From positions 1 through 6,446 of the forward strand of contig JAUWSP010000164.1 in the NCBI GenBank assembly GCA_030610025.1: 6,446 nt of DNA. The letters run 5' to 3'. The DNA comes from Acidobacteriota bacterium (GTDB lineage: Bacteria > Acidobacteriota > Thermoanaerobaculia > Multivoradales > JAHEKO01). Positions 1 to 6,245 of this stretch are shown piece by piece. Both the position numbers and the translations under genes were made by a program. Within the stretch, counting starts at the first letter, position 1. Every line of letters starts with the position of its first letter. The notes beneath the pieces are model-generated. The model had not been told where the DNA came from and searched no databases. It was given only the letters and a program-made list of their open reading frames with translations.

Positions 1-939
1 GCCAACAGCAGGCCCTTCGAGGGCTTGCTCGTCTCCCTACCTGCTGCCTGGCTTCTGGCCAGCTGGTTCCTTCGGTTGCCTGCGCCCGGGCGGCGAATCG
101 CTGCCGTGAAGGTCGTCTTGCCGGTCACCGCCCTGCTCGTCGCAACGGTGATGGGCGTCGGTTACTACAACTGGCGCGTCACCGGTGACCCCATGAAGAT
201 GCCACACCTGCACTACAAGGAGATCTACGAACGCCCCAGCGAGTTCGTCTGGGAGCGACAGCCGGGAGCCATGAGTCAGCATGTGGCTATCGAGAGCTCG
301 GCGGAGGGCGAAGAGCCTGCCTGGTGGAGAGTCGGGCTTCGCAATGGATGGCACCGAATCTGGCTGGTGCTCTTTCTGCTCTTGAGCCCGGCACTGGCCG
401 TACCGCTCGTGTTCGGTCTAGGTACCTTGCGGGACAGATCTTCTTACGCTCTTGCCCTGGCCTGCCTACTGGTCTTGCTGGGTCACTTCGCGTCGGACCA
501 GTTCTATCCGCACTACTCGGCGCCACTGACAGCGCCTCTGTGGATTCTGGCCATGATGGTTCTGGCCAGGGCCCATGACTGGCAATGGCGGCAGCGGCCG
601 GTGGGAGCGGGCTCGAGCCTGGTGGCGATCGGTTTGATCGCGATCTCGTTCGCGGTTCAGGTGCCTGCGTTCCGGCCCGACGCAGACGCGCCGATACGGA
701 AAAGGCTGGAGATACAGCGGGATCTGGCAGATCGACCTGGCCGCCATCTGGTCCTGGGCCTGCAGAACGTCATCTACAACTACAACCCTGCTGACATCCG
801 TGGTGCAGAGGTGCTCTGGGCGGCGGATATGGGGACCGACGAGAATCGTCGATTGCTCGAGCTCTTCCCGGACTACGAGCTCTGGTGGTTGGAGATCTAC
901 GGCAGGTCTGTGGAGCTGCAGCCACTCGAGGTGGAGTGA
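1..939 (+). CDS. GT-C-like polytopic membrane protein, C-terminal part (5' truncated)
   Basis: The reading frame is open from base 1 and ends at TGA 937-939, giving 312 residues of a protein that starts outside the window. The first visible residues are ANSRPFEGL. A TTG at 25 could be read as a start, but the protein-like sequence before it argues for truncation. Hydrophobic segments lie near residues 9-25, 38-55, 119-141, 148-163, 177-190 and 203-221. Between the second and third is a hydrophilic loop beginning YYNWRVTGDP. The C-terminal soluble tail (about 245-312) contains YNPADIRGAEVLWAADMG and a WWLE motif. The order SRPFEG, YYNWRVTGDP, then a tail with xYNxADIxxxxVxWAxxM is what I recall from large bacterial integral membrane proteins annotated as hypothetical or GT39-like; this is from memory, not a search. 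A role in transferring sugars from lipid carriers is inference, because the N-terminal catalytic loop is missing. The gene converges on the SYLF gene. Confidence 0.8.
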   Translation, partial: ANSRPFEGLLVSLPAAWLLASWFLRLPAPGRRIAAVKVVLPVTALLVATVMGVGYYNWRVTGDPMKMPHLHYKEIYERPSEFVWERQPGAMSQHVAIESSAEGEEPAWWRVGLRNGWHRIWLVLFLLLSPALAVPLVFGLGTLRDRSSYALALACLLVLLGHFASDQFYPHYSAPLTAPLWILAMMVLARAHDWQWRQRPVGAGSSLVAIGLIAISFAVQVPAFRPDADAPIRKRLEIQRDLADRPGRHLVLGLQNVIYNYNPADIRGAEVLWAADMGTDENRRLLELFPDYELWWLEIYGRSVELQPLEVE

Positions 940-942
940 CGT

Positions 943-1716
943 CTACGGGCGCTCGAGTTCCTGCTCCCAGCTGATCTGCTGTAGCCCGTCGATGAATTCC
1001 TGAGCCTCGGCGGGCATGAAGGGGACTTCGTGCTCGAACAGGATGGCGCCAGGCCAGATGTAGTGACCGTAGTACTTGCGGATGGCCTTGCCGCTCATGG
1101 CGAGGCGCGTACCTTCGAAGGAAGCACCGGCGAACAGTCCACTGGCCTTCGAGTAGATGTAGATGTCCTCGGTCAGATCCTTGGCCGTGGTGACTCCGGC
1201 CGTGTCGCTGTAGGGACCGGCGGCGACGCTGACATCGCCTCCGAGCGCGAACTGCGGTTCGAGAATGGTCTTGGCAGCCTTGTCGGTGACGAAGAACATC
1301 ATGATGTCACTGGCCTGGAAGCCGAGCTGAAGCCCAAAGCTTCCGCCGCTGAGCTTCAGAAAGGCGGGAGGACTCCAAGCGCCCTCGTCGTTGCGGCAAC
1401 TGATGACGCCCGTTCCGTGGCGACCTCCGAATGCGATCGCTGCCTCTTTGAGGCCCGGGAAGATGGCGACACATTTCGTGGCGTCGAGCATCGCCGCTGG
1501 GAGTCTCGCGGTGGGGTTTTGCAGCACCTCCTCGTAGACCCACCGAGAGTTTCTGACCTTGCCCTCCTGCTTGTCACCCGCCTGGGCGGGTCGTGCCAAG
1601 GAGCCCACTATCAGGCCTGAGATGAGAACGAGGTGGAGCAGGAGGCGACCGAGACGAGGTCGGGCAGACTGGCTATCTGGATCTGTGTTGCTGGGATTGC
1701 TCATCGTTGTTTCCAT
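943..1716 (-). CDS. Secreted SYLF (Ysc84/DUF500) domain protein
   Basis: A 257-residue protein ending at TAG (945-943). The start is placed at ATG 1716; a second ATG at 1704 is equally possible and neither has a strong Shine-Dalgarno. A long n-region is followed by a hydrophobic core (about residues 24-40) and a signal peptidase site after AQA (44-46), so the mature protein should be periplasmic or surface-bound. The rest matches the SYLF pattern: a short helix with LPAAMLDATKCVAIFPGLKE (73-91), a glycine-rich region around GGRHGTGVISCR, WSPPAFLKLSGGSFGLQLG (114-132), DIMMFFV, FALGGDVSVAAGP (156-168) and IYSKASGLFAGASFEG (187-202). SYLF domains in eukaryotic Ysc84/SH3YL1 bind phosphoinositides; the bacterial role is unknown, so lipid binding is inference. 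The gene lies 71 bp downstream of the glycosyltransferase on the same strand and could be co-transcribed. The frame stays open upstream to 2109, but that part overlaps the glycosyltransferase and is not protein-like. Confidence 0.9.
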   Translation of the reverse strand: METTMSNPSNTDPDSQSARPRLGRLLLHLVLISGLIVGSLARPAQAGDKQEGKVRNSRWVYEEVLQNPTARLPAAMLDATKCVAIFPGLKEAAIAFGGRHGTGVISCRNDEGAWSPPAFLKLSGGSFGLQLGFQASDIMMFFVTDKAAKTILEPQFALGGDVSVAAGPYSDTAGVTTAKDLTEDIYIYSKASGLFAGASFEGTRLAMSGKAIRKYYGHYIWPGAILFEHEVPFMPAEAQEFIDGLQQISWEQELERP

Positions 1717-1747
1717 GTTGAATCCGAGGGATCCACTCAACTCTACA

Positions 1748-1762
1748 TCGAGTCGTACTCGA
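1748..1762. promoter_or_regulatory. 6-3-6 inverted repeat upstream of the SYLF gene
   Basis: TCGAGT and ACTCGA flank a 3-base centre (CGT) in the 71-bp gap between the glycosyltransferase stop and the SYLF start, about 32 bp before the ATG. The symmetry is perfect. It could be an operator or a small hairpin. No convincing -35/-10 pair is visible next to it, so function is a guess. Confidence 0.25.
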
Positions 1763-1787
1763 ATCTCACTCTTCGCAGCGGGTGACG

Positions 1788-2669
1788 TTAGCCAGGAGTC
1801 GTGAGTCGTTCCTTGAAATAGCCCGCCGCGTTGGCGAGCTGCCAGATTCCCAGCAGAGCCAGCGCCTCGGTGCGTTTGCCTATAGGTAGCCGACCCAGAG
1901 GCTCGCGCAGCATCGCCGGCAGGCGTCGATGAAAAACGGCGTCGTCGCACAGTTGGCCGGAGCCGCGCTCGGCTCGAAGTCGATGATAGTGATGGGCACC
2001 GCGGCCGTAGGTGAAGTGCTGCCGCCAGTATCTTCGGAAGCTCGCCGGCCGGGCGTGAATGAGGTGCGCTTCGGGAACATAGATCAGATCGTGGCCGAGG
2101 TGACGCCACCGATCGCAGAGCTCTCGGTCCTCCGAGGCGTGCGGGAAGAACTCCGGATGGAATCCGCCGGCGTCGCGCAGCGGCTCAGCCGGGACCGCCA
2201 GGTTGTTGGATGGGAAGAATCGGGCTCCCTCGCCGGACTCGTTGTAGAAGCGATGGACAGCGTCGCCGATCAGCTGATTGGCTTCGGAGTAGGGATCGCC
2301 GGGTTGCTGAACGGTGCGACCCCCCAGCATGGCATCAGGGTGGTGGATGAAGGCCGCCTCGAGGGCCTGTAGCCACCCTGGATCGATGAGGCAGTCATCA
2401 TCGGTGAAGGCGATGAAGCGTCCCCGAGCCGAGGCGAGCCCGAGGTTTCTGGCCGGTCCTGGTCCCGAGTTCTCCTGTCTGAGAACAGTCAGCTGGAGGC
2501 GATCCAGCCAGGGTTTCAACTGGGGCTCGACCGGCTCGGGCGTGCCATCATCCACCACCACGACCTCGAAACCGTCGCTCGGAGGCTCGACATCGACCAG
2601 GGTGTCTAGACAGGTTTTGAGCTGGTCGGGTCGGCCGTAGGTGGGAATAATGACGGAGAAGGTCGGCAT
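1788..2669 (-). CDS. Family 2 glycosyltransferase (GT-A fold)
   Basis: A 293-residue protein when started at ATG 2669, ending in TAA (1790-1788). It opens with FSVIIPTYGRP (4-14), the usual nucleotide-binding first strand of GT2 enzymes. It then shows VVVVDDG (37-42), ENSGPGPARNLGL (66-78) and FTDDDC (88-93), which holds the DXD-type metal and nucleotide-sugar site (D90-D92). HASEDRELCDRW (177-188) supplies the acidic catalytic-base motif. A basic, His-rich stretch (RRYWRQHFTYGRG, 212-224) follows. No transmembrane segment is obvious, so it is probably a cytosolic or membrane-peripheral inverting transferase using a nucleotide-diphospho-sugar. The substrate cannot be told. An alternative GTG start at 2693 adds 8 residues and has GAGGG 9 nt upstream; the ATG fits the family N-terminus better but has no Shine-Dalgarno. 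It is divergent from the fmdB-like gene and upstream of the SYLF gene. Confidence 0.93.
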   Translation of the reverse strand: MPTFSVIIPTYGRPDQLKTCLDTLVDVEPPSDGFEVVVVDDGTPEPVEPQLKPWLDRLQLTVLRQENSGPGPARNLGLASARGRFIAFTDDDCLIDPGWLQALEAAFIHHPDAMLGGRTVQQPGDPYSEANQLIGDAVHRFYNESGEGARFFPSNNLAVPAEPLRDAGGFHPEFFPHASEDRELCDRWRHLGHDLIYVPEAHLIHARPASFRRYWRQHFTYGRGAHHYHRLRAERGSGQLCDDAVFHRRLPAMLREPLGRLPIGKRTEALALLGIWQLANAAGYFKERLTTPG

Positions 2670-2731
2670 CGTTATGGGAGGGCAGAGTAACACGGCGACA
2701 GGCCCTCAATCGGGGAGCTTTTCGGGGAAAT

Positions 2732-2744
2732 CCCTTGCCAAGGG
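2732..2744. promoter_or_regulatory. 13-bp palindrome in the divergent intergenic region
   Basis: CCCTTG and CAAGGG are perfectly symmetric around a single C. The site sits in the 99-123 bp gap between the divergent glycosyltransferase and fmdB-like genes and covers the candidate -35 box of the latter. That placement suits a repressor operator. It could also be chance. Confidence 0.35.
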
Positions 2745-2764
2745 GCCTCGAGCGGGAATATGGT
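2735..2764 (+). promoter_or_regulatory. Candidate sigma-70-type promoter of the fmdB-like gene
   Basis: TTGCCA (2735-2740, 5 of 6 to TTGACA) is followed after 18 bp by TATGGT (2759-2764, 4 of 6 to TATAAT). Transcription would begin near 2771, ten bases before the AGGAG at 2781-2785. The spacing is sensible, but the -10 is weak and the call is by eye only. Confidence 0.4.
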
Positions 2765-2792
2765 TCGAAGGTCGTGTGTTAGGAGTTGCGTT

Positions 2793-3008
2793 ATGCCTAT
2801 GTACGAGTACGTCTGCCAAAGTTGTGGCCACCCGTTCGAGATCTTGCAGCGCATGGGGGAGGGGGCCGATGGCCTGGCCTGCCCCAAGTGCGGCGAAGAG
2901 CGGGTGGAAAAGCAGTTTTCGACCTTTGCCGCGAGCGGCAACAGCACGACAACGTCGGCTGGTTTCAGTGCCGGTGCCGGATGCGGCGGCGGCAGCGGCT
3001 TCAGCTGA
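2793..3008 (+). CDS. FmdB-family zinc-ribbon protein
   Basis: A 71-residue protein starting at ATG 2793 with AGGAG at 2781-2785, seven bases upstream, and ending in TGA 3006-3008. The N-terminus MPMYEYVCQSCGHPFE is the FmdB signature (PxYEYxCxxCG). The paired knuckles C8-C11 and C30-C33 (CPKCG) form a single zinc ribbon. The tail (about 46-71) is low-complexity, rich in Ser, Thr, Gly and Ala, with one Cys in GCGGGSGFS. That is common for this family, whose members run about 60-110 residues. The family is named from a regulator of the formamidase operon in Methylophilus methylotrophus; in most bacteria the role is unproven and may be zinc or nucleic-acid binding. Upstream in-frame starts from 2760 lack a ribosome binding site. 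The next gene on the strand is tRNA-Sec, 133 bp on, past two hairpins. Confidence 0.92.
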   Translation: MPMYEYVCQSCGHPFEILQRMGEGADGLACPKCGEERVEKQFSTFAASGNSTTTSAGFSAGAGCGGGSGFS

Positions 3009-3020
3009 GCGTCCTGAATG

Positions 3021-3039
3021 AGCGGCCCGGCGGGCCGCT
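3021..3039 (+). terminator. Hairpin after the fmdB-like gene, possible weak terminator
   Basis: AGCGGCCC and GGGCCGCT form a perfect 8-bp GC-rich stem with a 3-base loop (GGC), 12 bases after the stop codon. No T-run follows (GAATCTCAC), so it is not a canonical intrinsic terminator. It may still pause or end transcription, or protect the 3' end. Confidence 0.45.
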
Positions 3040-3079
3040 GAATCTCACAGACTCCATTTCTTCGAGAGTTGGCCAGGAG

Positions 3080-3094
3080 CCGGGAATCTCCCGG
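3080..3094 (+). repeat. Second inverted repeat between the fmdB-like gene and selC
   Basis: CCGGGA and TCCCGG pair perfectly around ATC. A G-T and an A-T pair extend the stem to 3078-3096. No T-run follows. An alternative pairing, GAGCC (3077-3081) with GGCTC (3100-3104), overlaps it. It may be part of the selC leader or a remnant terminator. Confidence 0.35.
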
Positions 3095-3106
3095 TTCGTG
3101 GCTCGG

Positions 3107-3135
3107 TCGAAGTGGGGGAGCGTATCGGCTAGAAT
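3107..3135 (+). promoter_or_regulatory. Candidate selC promoter
   Basis: TAGAAT (3130-3135, 5 of 6 to TATAAT) ends six bases before the mature tRNA 5' end at 3142. A weak -35 candidate TCGAAG (3107-3112, 3 of 6) lies 17 bp upstream. A start at or just before the tRNA 5' end would need little or no leader. The -10 is persuasive, the -35 is not. Confidence 0.4.
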
Positions 3136-3141
3136 CCTCGC

Positions 3142-3241
3142 GGAAGCGCTCGGGGGCTGGTGCCTCCCGCGGTCTTCAAAACCGTAGTCCCGCGCCGGTG
3201 TCGGCGAGGGGGGTGGGTTCGATTCCCATGCGCTTCCGCCA
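3142..3241 (+). tRNA. selC: tRNA-Sec (anticodon TCA)
   Basis: A 100-base gene with encoded CCA. The acceptor arms GGAAGCGC (3142-3149) and GCGCTTCC (3230-3237) form the 8-bp stem typical of bacterial tRNA-Sec, with discriminator G 3238. A long, GC-rich D arm occupies about 3151-3169. The anticodon loop CTTCAAA (3174-3180) carries TCA at 3176-3178, closed by CGGT/ACCG plus a G-T pair. The long variable arm (3186-3212) folds as CGCCG and CGGCG around GTGT, extended by CCC/GGG. The T arm is GTGGG-TTCGATT-CCCAT, 5 bp, giving 8+5 geometry. This RNA is charged with serine, converted to selenocysteinyl-tRNA by SelA and delivered to UGA codons by SelB. No sel gene or selenoprotein is visible here. 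The 3' end is the source of the direct repeat at 3383-3405. Confidence 0.97.
3219..3241 (+). repeat. Direct repeat copy 1: tRNA-Sec T-loop to CCA end
   Basis: The last 23 bases of the tRNA gene. The final 19 (TTCCCATGCGCTTCCGCCA, 3223-3241) recur exactly at 3387-3405. This is the portion that integrases usually use as attB in tRNA genes. Confidence 0.85.
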
Positions 3242-3363
3242 AGTATCCCGTTTCCTGACCAGCACATCTATCTCAATTGAGGCTTTGGTTCCTATGCTCT
3301 CTTCATGGGAATCGGACCCACCGCTGAGCGCTTGCGCGAAGCGGCCAGCAGGCACCGTTCGGC

Positions 3364-3386
3364 CCGAGGTCGCAGGGCGGCCTCGG
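3364..3386 (+). repeat. Strong hairpin abutting the duplicated tRNA 3' end
   Basis: CCGAGGTCGC and GCGGCCTCGG form a 10-bp stem with one T-G wobble and an AGG loop. The stem ends at 3386, and the exact match to tRNA-Sec begins at 3387. No T-run follows directly. A smaller hairpin, CGCTT-GCGCG-AAGCG, lies upstream at 3329-3343. Confidence 0.6.
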
Positions 3387-3405
3387 TTCCCATGCGCTTC
3401 CGCCA
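3383..3405 (+). repeat. Direct repeat copy 2: displaced tRNA-Sec 3' end, att-like
   Basis: TCGG then TTCCCATGCGCTTCCGCCA matches the tRNA-Sec 3' end in 22 of 23 positions, with the last 19 exact and including CCA. It lies 164 bp downstream in the same orientation. The T-stem 5' strand (GTGGG) is absent here, so this is not a second functional tRNA. A duplicated segment running from the T-loop to the 3' end is the usual form of an attL/attR pair. No integrase gene is in the window. Confidence 0.7.
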
Positions 3406-3500
3406 TTTGTTTTCAATAACTTAGGTAGTTCTTGGTTGTTCTGAGAGCCACCTGTTCGAGCGGGTGTCCACTGCGGGAAGGATCCTGCCGTCGGGGAGCT

Positions 3501-4583
<1,083 letters not shown>

Positions 4584-4586
4584 CGA

Positions 4587-4609
4587 GGTACCTCCGTTCC
4601 TAGGGTACC
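4587..4609 (-). promoter_or_regulatory. Hairpin overlapping the beta-helix gene ribosome binding site
   Basis: On the minus strand GGTACC (4609-4604) and GGTACC (4592-4587) can pair across an 11-base loop, with a G-T pair extending the stem. The last two bases of the GGAGG ribosome binding site (4595-4591) fall in the stem and the rest in the loop. This could modulate translation. Each GGTACC is itself palindromic, so the pairing may be incidental. A TTGACC (4629-4624) lies upstream, but any -10 at proper spacing would put the start on top of the ribosome binding site. Confidence 0.25.
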
Positions 4610-4640
4610 CGGACAAATCCAAAGGTCAATCGGGTAGCTA

Positions 4641-4656
4641 ACACCCCAAGGGATGT
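4641..4656 (-). terminator. Weak hairpin after the GT39-like gene
   Basis: On the minus strand ACATCCC and GGGGTGT pair imperfectly (one T-G) with almost no loop, 14 bases past the TGA of the upstream gene. No T-run follows. Readthrough into the beta-helix gene is therefore possible, and this is at best a partial terminator. Confidence 0.2.
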
Positions 4657-4669
4657 GTCTTCCTACATG

Positions 4670-6022
4670 TCAGGACGGCGGGGACTCTTGTCGCAACTTC
4701 CGAACGAGCTCAGTCAGGCTCTTGCCCAGCCCAATGGCGATCAACGACGAAAGAAAGACGACTGGGAATAGGTAATAGCGGTCCCAATCGAGCGGCGTGG
4801 TCAGCGCCGGGAATACACTGACGCATCCCACCATGAGCAGAACCGGGCTGGCGGGAGAGCTGCCTTTGCCGATGAGCCATTGCCAGGCCGACCGCACCAG
4901 GTAGACCAGGCCTACACTTCCCAAAAGCGCATTGATCAGACCAAAGTGAATCAAGGCGTGATCTTCGAGAATACGGTGCGGGATGATTGCCAGACGCTGA
5001 CTGACACCGCTCATGCCCGATAGCGGGTCTCCCTTCTGACTGCCCATTTCCGAGATGCGCAGCACAAACATGGCGGTGGTTCTTGCCAATGGGCTCGGGT
5101 AAAGAAATGGGTTGACGGCGATGAATGCGATGGCAGCCGTGATCAGCACCACCAAGGATGCGCCGAACGCGAAGGTCAGTCGTTCTGAGCGGGTGGCAAA
5201 GCCCCGGGGGTACAGGGCGATCAACCACCCCAGTGCCACACCGGCTCCAACAAGACCCAACCCATTCAACTTGGAAGCCCCCGCCAACCCAGCGCAGAAT
5301 CCCATCATCGCCAGCCAGATGAGTGGCCAGGCGCGTTTTTGCGTCGTCTCCCAGGTTTGCAGAGCCAGCATTCCCGTGAGCATTGCCAGGCAAGTGAAGA
5401 ACAACAACGGCGGATCGCCCATGGCACGTCGCAAATGGATCAGGAGATAGGGCGAGAAAGCGTATAGGGCAACAAAGATCCAGCCTGCCGTCCTTCCTGC
5501 GCACGCAGACACCAGCGCGAACAAGATCATCCCGCTGGCGATACTCATTACCGCCATGGTGACCCGAGCCGAACGGAGTAAGCCCCGGGAAGGCACATTG
5601 CCGGCCGCCCGGTTGTCGCTGTCGCTGATCTTGAATCTCCAGGGAGGGTTGAGCTCGTCTGTCGTGTAGCCACAAAGGCGCCGCCCGATGCCGATGATGT
5701 AACGCGCAACTGGAGGTTGGGTGAGAGTCCAGTAGTGGGTTCCCCAGGTGTCATTGGGTGGTTCCAGCGATCCCAGGCCGACCCGCGCCCAGGATGGGAC
5801 TCGTGCCTGAAACGGCTTGTGCAGTCGGTGGGTAGTAATCCACTCCGGCGGGATGAATTGGGGATCGAGAGCTGCCTCTAGGAAGGTACTGGTGGCGATC
5901 CAATGGCTTTCATCGCGATGGAAACCAACCTGATCGATTCCGCGCAGATATAGGCAAGACAGTAGGATGAGCAAGACTCCCCATTCGACCAGGGGATGGC
6001 GGAGATGCGGGAGAGCTTTCAC
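4670..6022 (-). CDS. GT39/PMT-like integral membrane glycosyltransferase (GT-C fold)
   Basis: A 450-residue protein from GTG 6022 to TGA 4672-4670. The start is preceded by AAGGA nine bases upstream. TTG codons at 6028 and 6025 are alternatives and would add one or two residues. The first membrane helix (about 13-28) is followed by an extracytoplasmic loop with FHRDESHW (about 34-41). Its Asp-Glu pair is the usual catalytic/metal site of PMT, ArnT and related GT-C enzymes. HYWTLTQPPVARYIIGIG (about 96-113) corresponds to the conserved H-x-PP region that packs against it. Some ten further hydrophobic helices run to about residue 435, with ASKLNGLGLVG, VNPFLYPSP and LDWDRYYLFP between them. The family transfers sugars or aminoarabinose from polyprenyl-phosphate donors to lipids or proteins on the outer face of the membrane. 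Donor and acceptor cannot be told here. Length is normal for the family. It lies downstream of the broken repeat-protein tail and upstream of the beta-helix gene. Confidence 0.9.
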   Translation of the reverse strand: MKALPHLRHPLVEWGVLLILLSCLYLRGIDQVGFHRDESHWIATSTFLEAALDPQFIPPEWITTHRLHKPFQARVPSWARVGLGSLEPPNDTWGTHYWTLTQPPVARYIIGIGRRLCGYTTDELNPPWRFKISDSDNRAAGNVPSRGLLRSARVTMAVMSIASGMILFALVSACAGRTAGWIFVALYAFSPYLLIHLRRAMGDPPLLFFTCLAMLTGMLALQTWETTQKRAWPLIWLAMMGFCAGLAGASKLNGLGLVGAGVALGWLIALYPRGFATRSERLTFAFGASLVVLITAAIAFIAVNPFLYPSPLARTTAMFVLRISEMGSQKGDPLSGMSGVSQRLAIIPHRILEDHALIHFGLINALLGSVGLVYLVRSAWQWLIGKGSSPASPVLLMVGCVSVFPALTTPLDWDRYYLFPVVFLSSLIAIGLGKSLTELVRKLRQESPPS

Positions 6023-6047
6023 CAACAAGGTTCCTTTGTCGTCGATC

Positions 6048-6245
6048 TTACGGCACTCCCCGCAAAGACCACCCCGTCAAGCCCCCTTCGGCCCGTGCCA
6101 CCCCTTCCGGTGTACCTTCGGCCACAATGTGGCCATCCTTTTTGCCGCTCGCAACTCCGTGTATATCAGGGCGCTGCTCCGGTGGATTGGTACGCTTGGC
6201 GATAGGAAAGGCACTGCTAACTGCTGTCCCGTCAGGCTCAAAAGC
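6048..6245 (-). pseudogene. In-frame continuation of the repeat protein beyond an internal TAG
   Basis: After the TAG at 6248-6246 the same frame stays open for 65 codons to TAA 6050-6048. The first 40 or so residues (AFEPDGTAVSSAFPIA through PDIHGVASGKKDGHIVA) line up with the repeat just before the stop (TFDAGGVPVGSDLDL through VAADAEGRFLLAW). The F-[DE]-x-x-G-x-x-V-x-S spacing and a closing DG/EG-hydrophobic strand are kept. The stop sits where a residue is expected just before AFEPDG; CAG (Gln) to TAG needs one base change. After HIVA the sequence (EGTPEGVARAEGG and on) no longer fits the repeat and includes two GGCCGAAGG copies 30 bp apart. I read this as the disabled 3' part of the gene, unless the TAG is read through or is a sequence error. 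Confidence 0.55.

Larger units (their letters stand above)
3242..3500. other. Gene-free stretch between selC and the beta-helix gene
   Basis: No credible coding sequence is seen on either strand. Short frames here are antisense to the tRNA or to its duplicated end. The stretch holds a 10-bp palindrome CTCAATTGAG (3272-3281), a degenerate partial copy of the tRNA 3' region (3287-3300), two hairpins (3329-3343 and 3364-3386), the second exact tRNA 3' end (3387-3405) and a short AT-richer run just after it (ATTTGTTTTCAATAA). From 3421 to 3500 lies the 3' flank of the minus-strand gene, with no clear terminator. Confidence 0.6.

Noticed and set aside
1030..1620. 196-codon plus-strand open frame opposite the SYLF gene
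   Set aside because: It is antisense to a well-recognised SYLF domain, and its composition (Glu, Gly, Arg, Val) is that of a GC-rich shadow frame.
1717..2109. N-terminal extension of the SYLF frame upstream of ATG 1716
   Set aside because: It overlaps the glycosyltransferase in another frame, is Arg/Ser/Pro-rich without protein-like pattern, and would place the signal peptide in the middle of the protein.
3006..3039. FmdB TGA read as selenocysteine with the 3021-3039 hairpin as a SECIS element
   Set aside because: A second in-frame TGA follows after two codons, and the zinc ribbon already ends in the usual low-complexity tail.
3001..3406. Minus-strand frames at 3001-3267 and 3176-3406
   Set aside because: They are antisense to tRNA-Sec and to its duplicated end. 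Peptides such as WESNPP and KRMGIEPTP are typical false translations of tRNA T-arm regions.
4710..5675. 321-codon minus-strand frame inside the GT39-like gene
   Set aside because: It is a frame-shifted shadow of the membrane protein, rich in Arg, His, Gln and Gly, without membrane segments or motifs.
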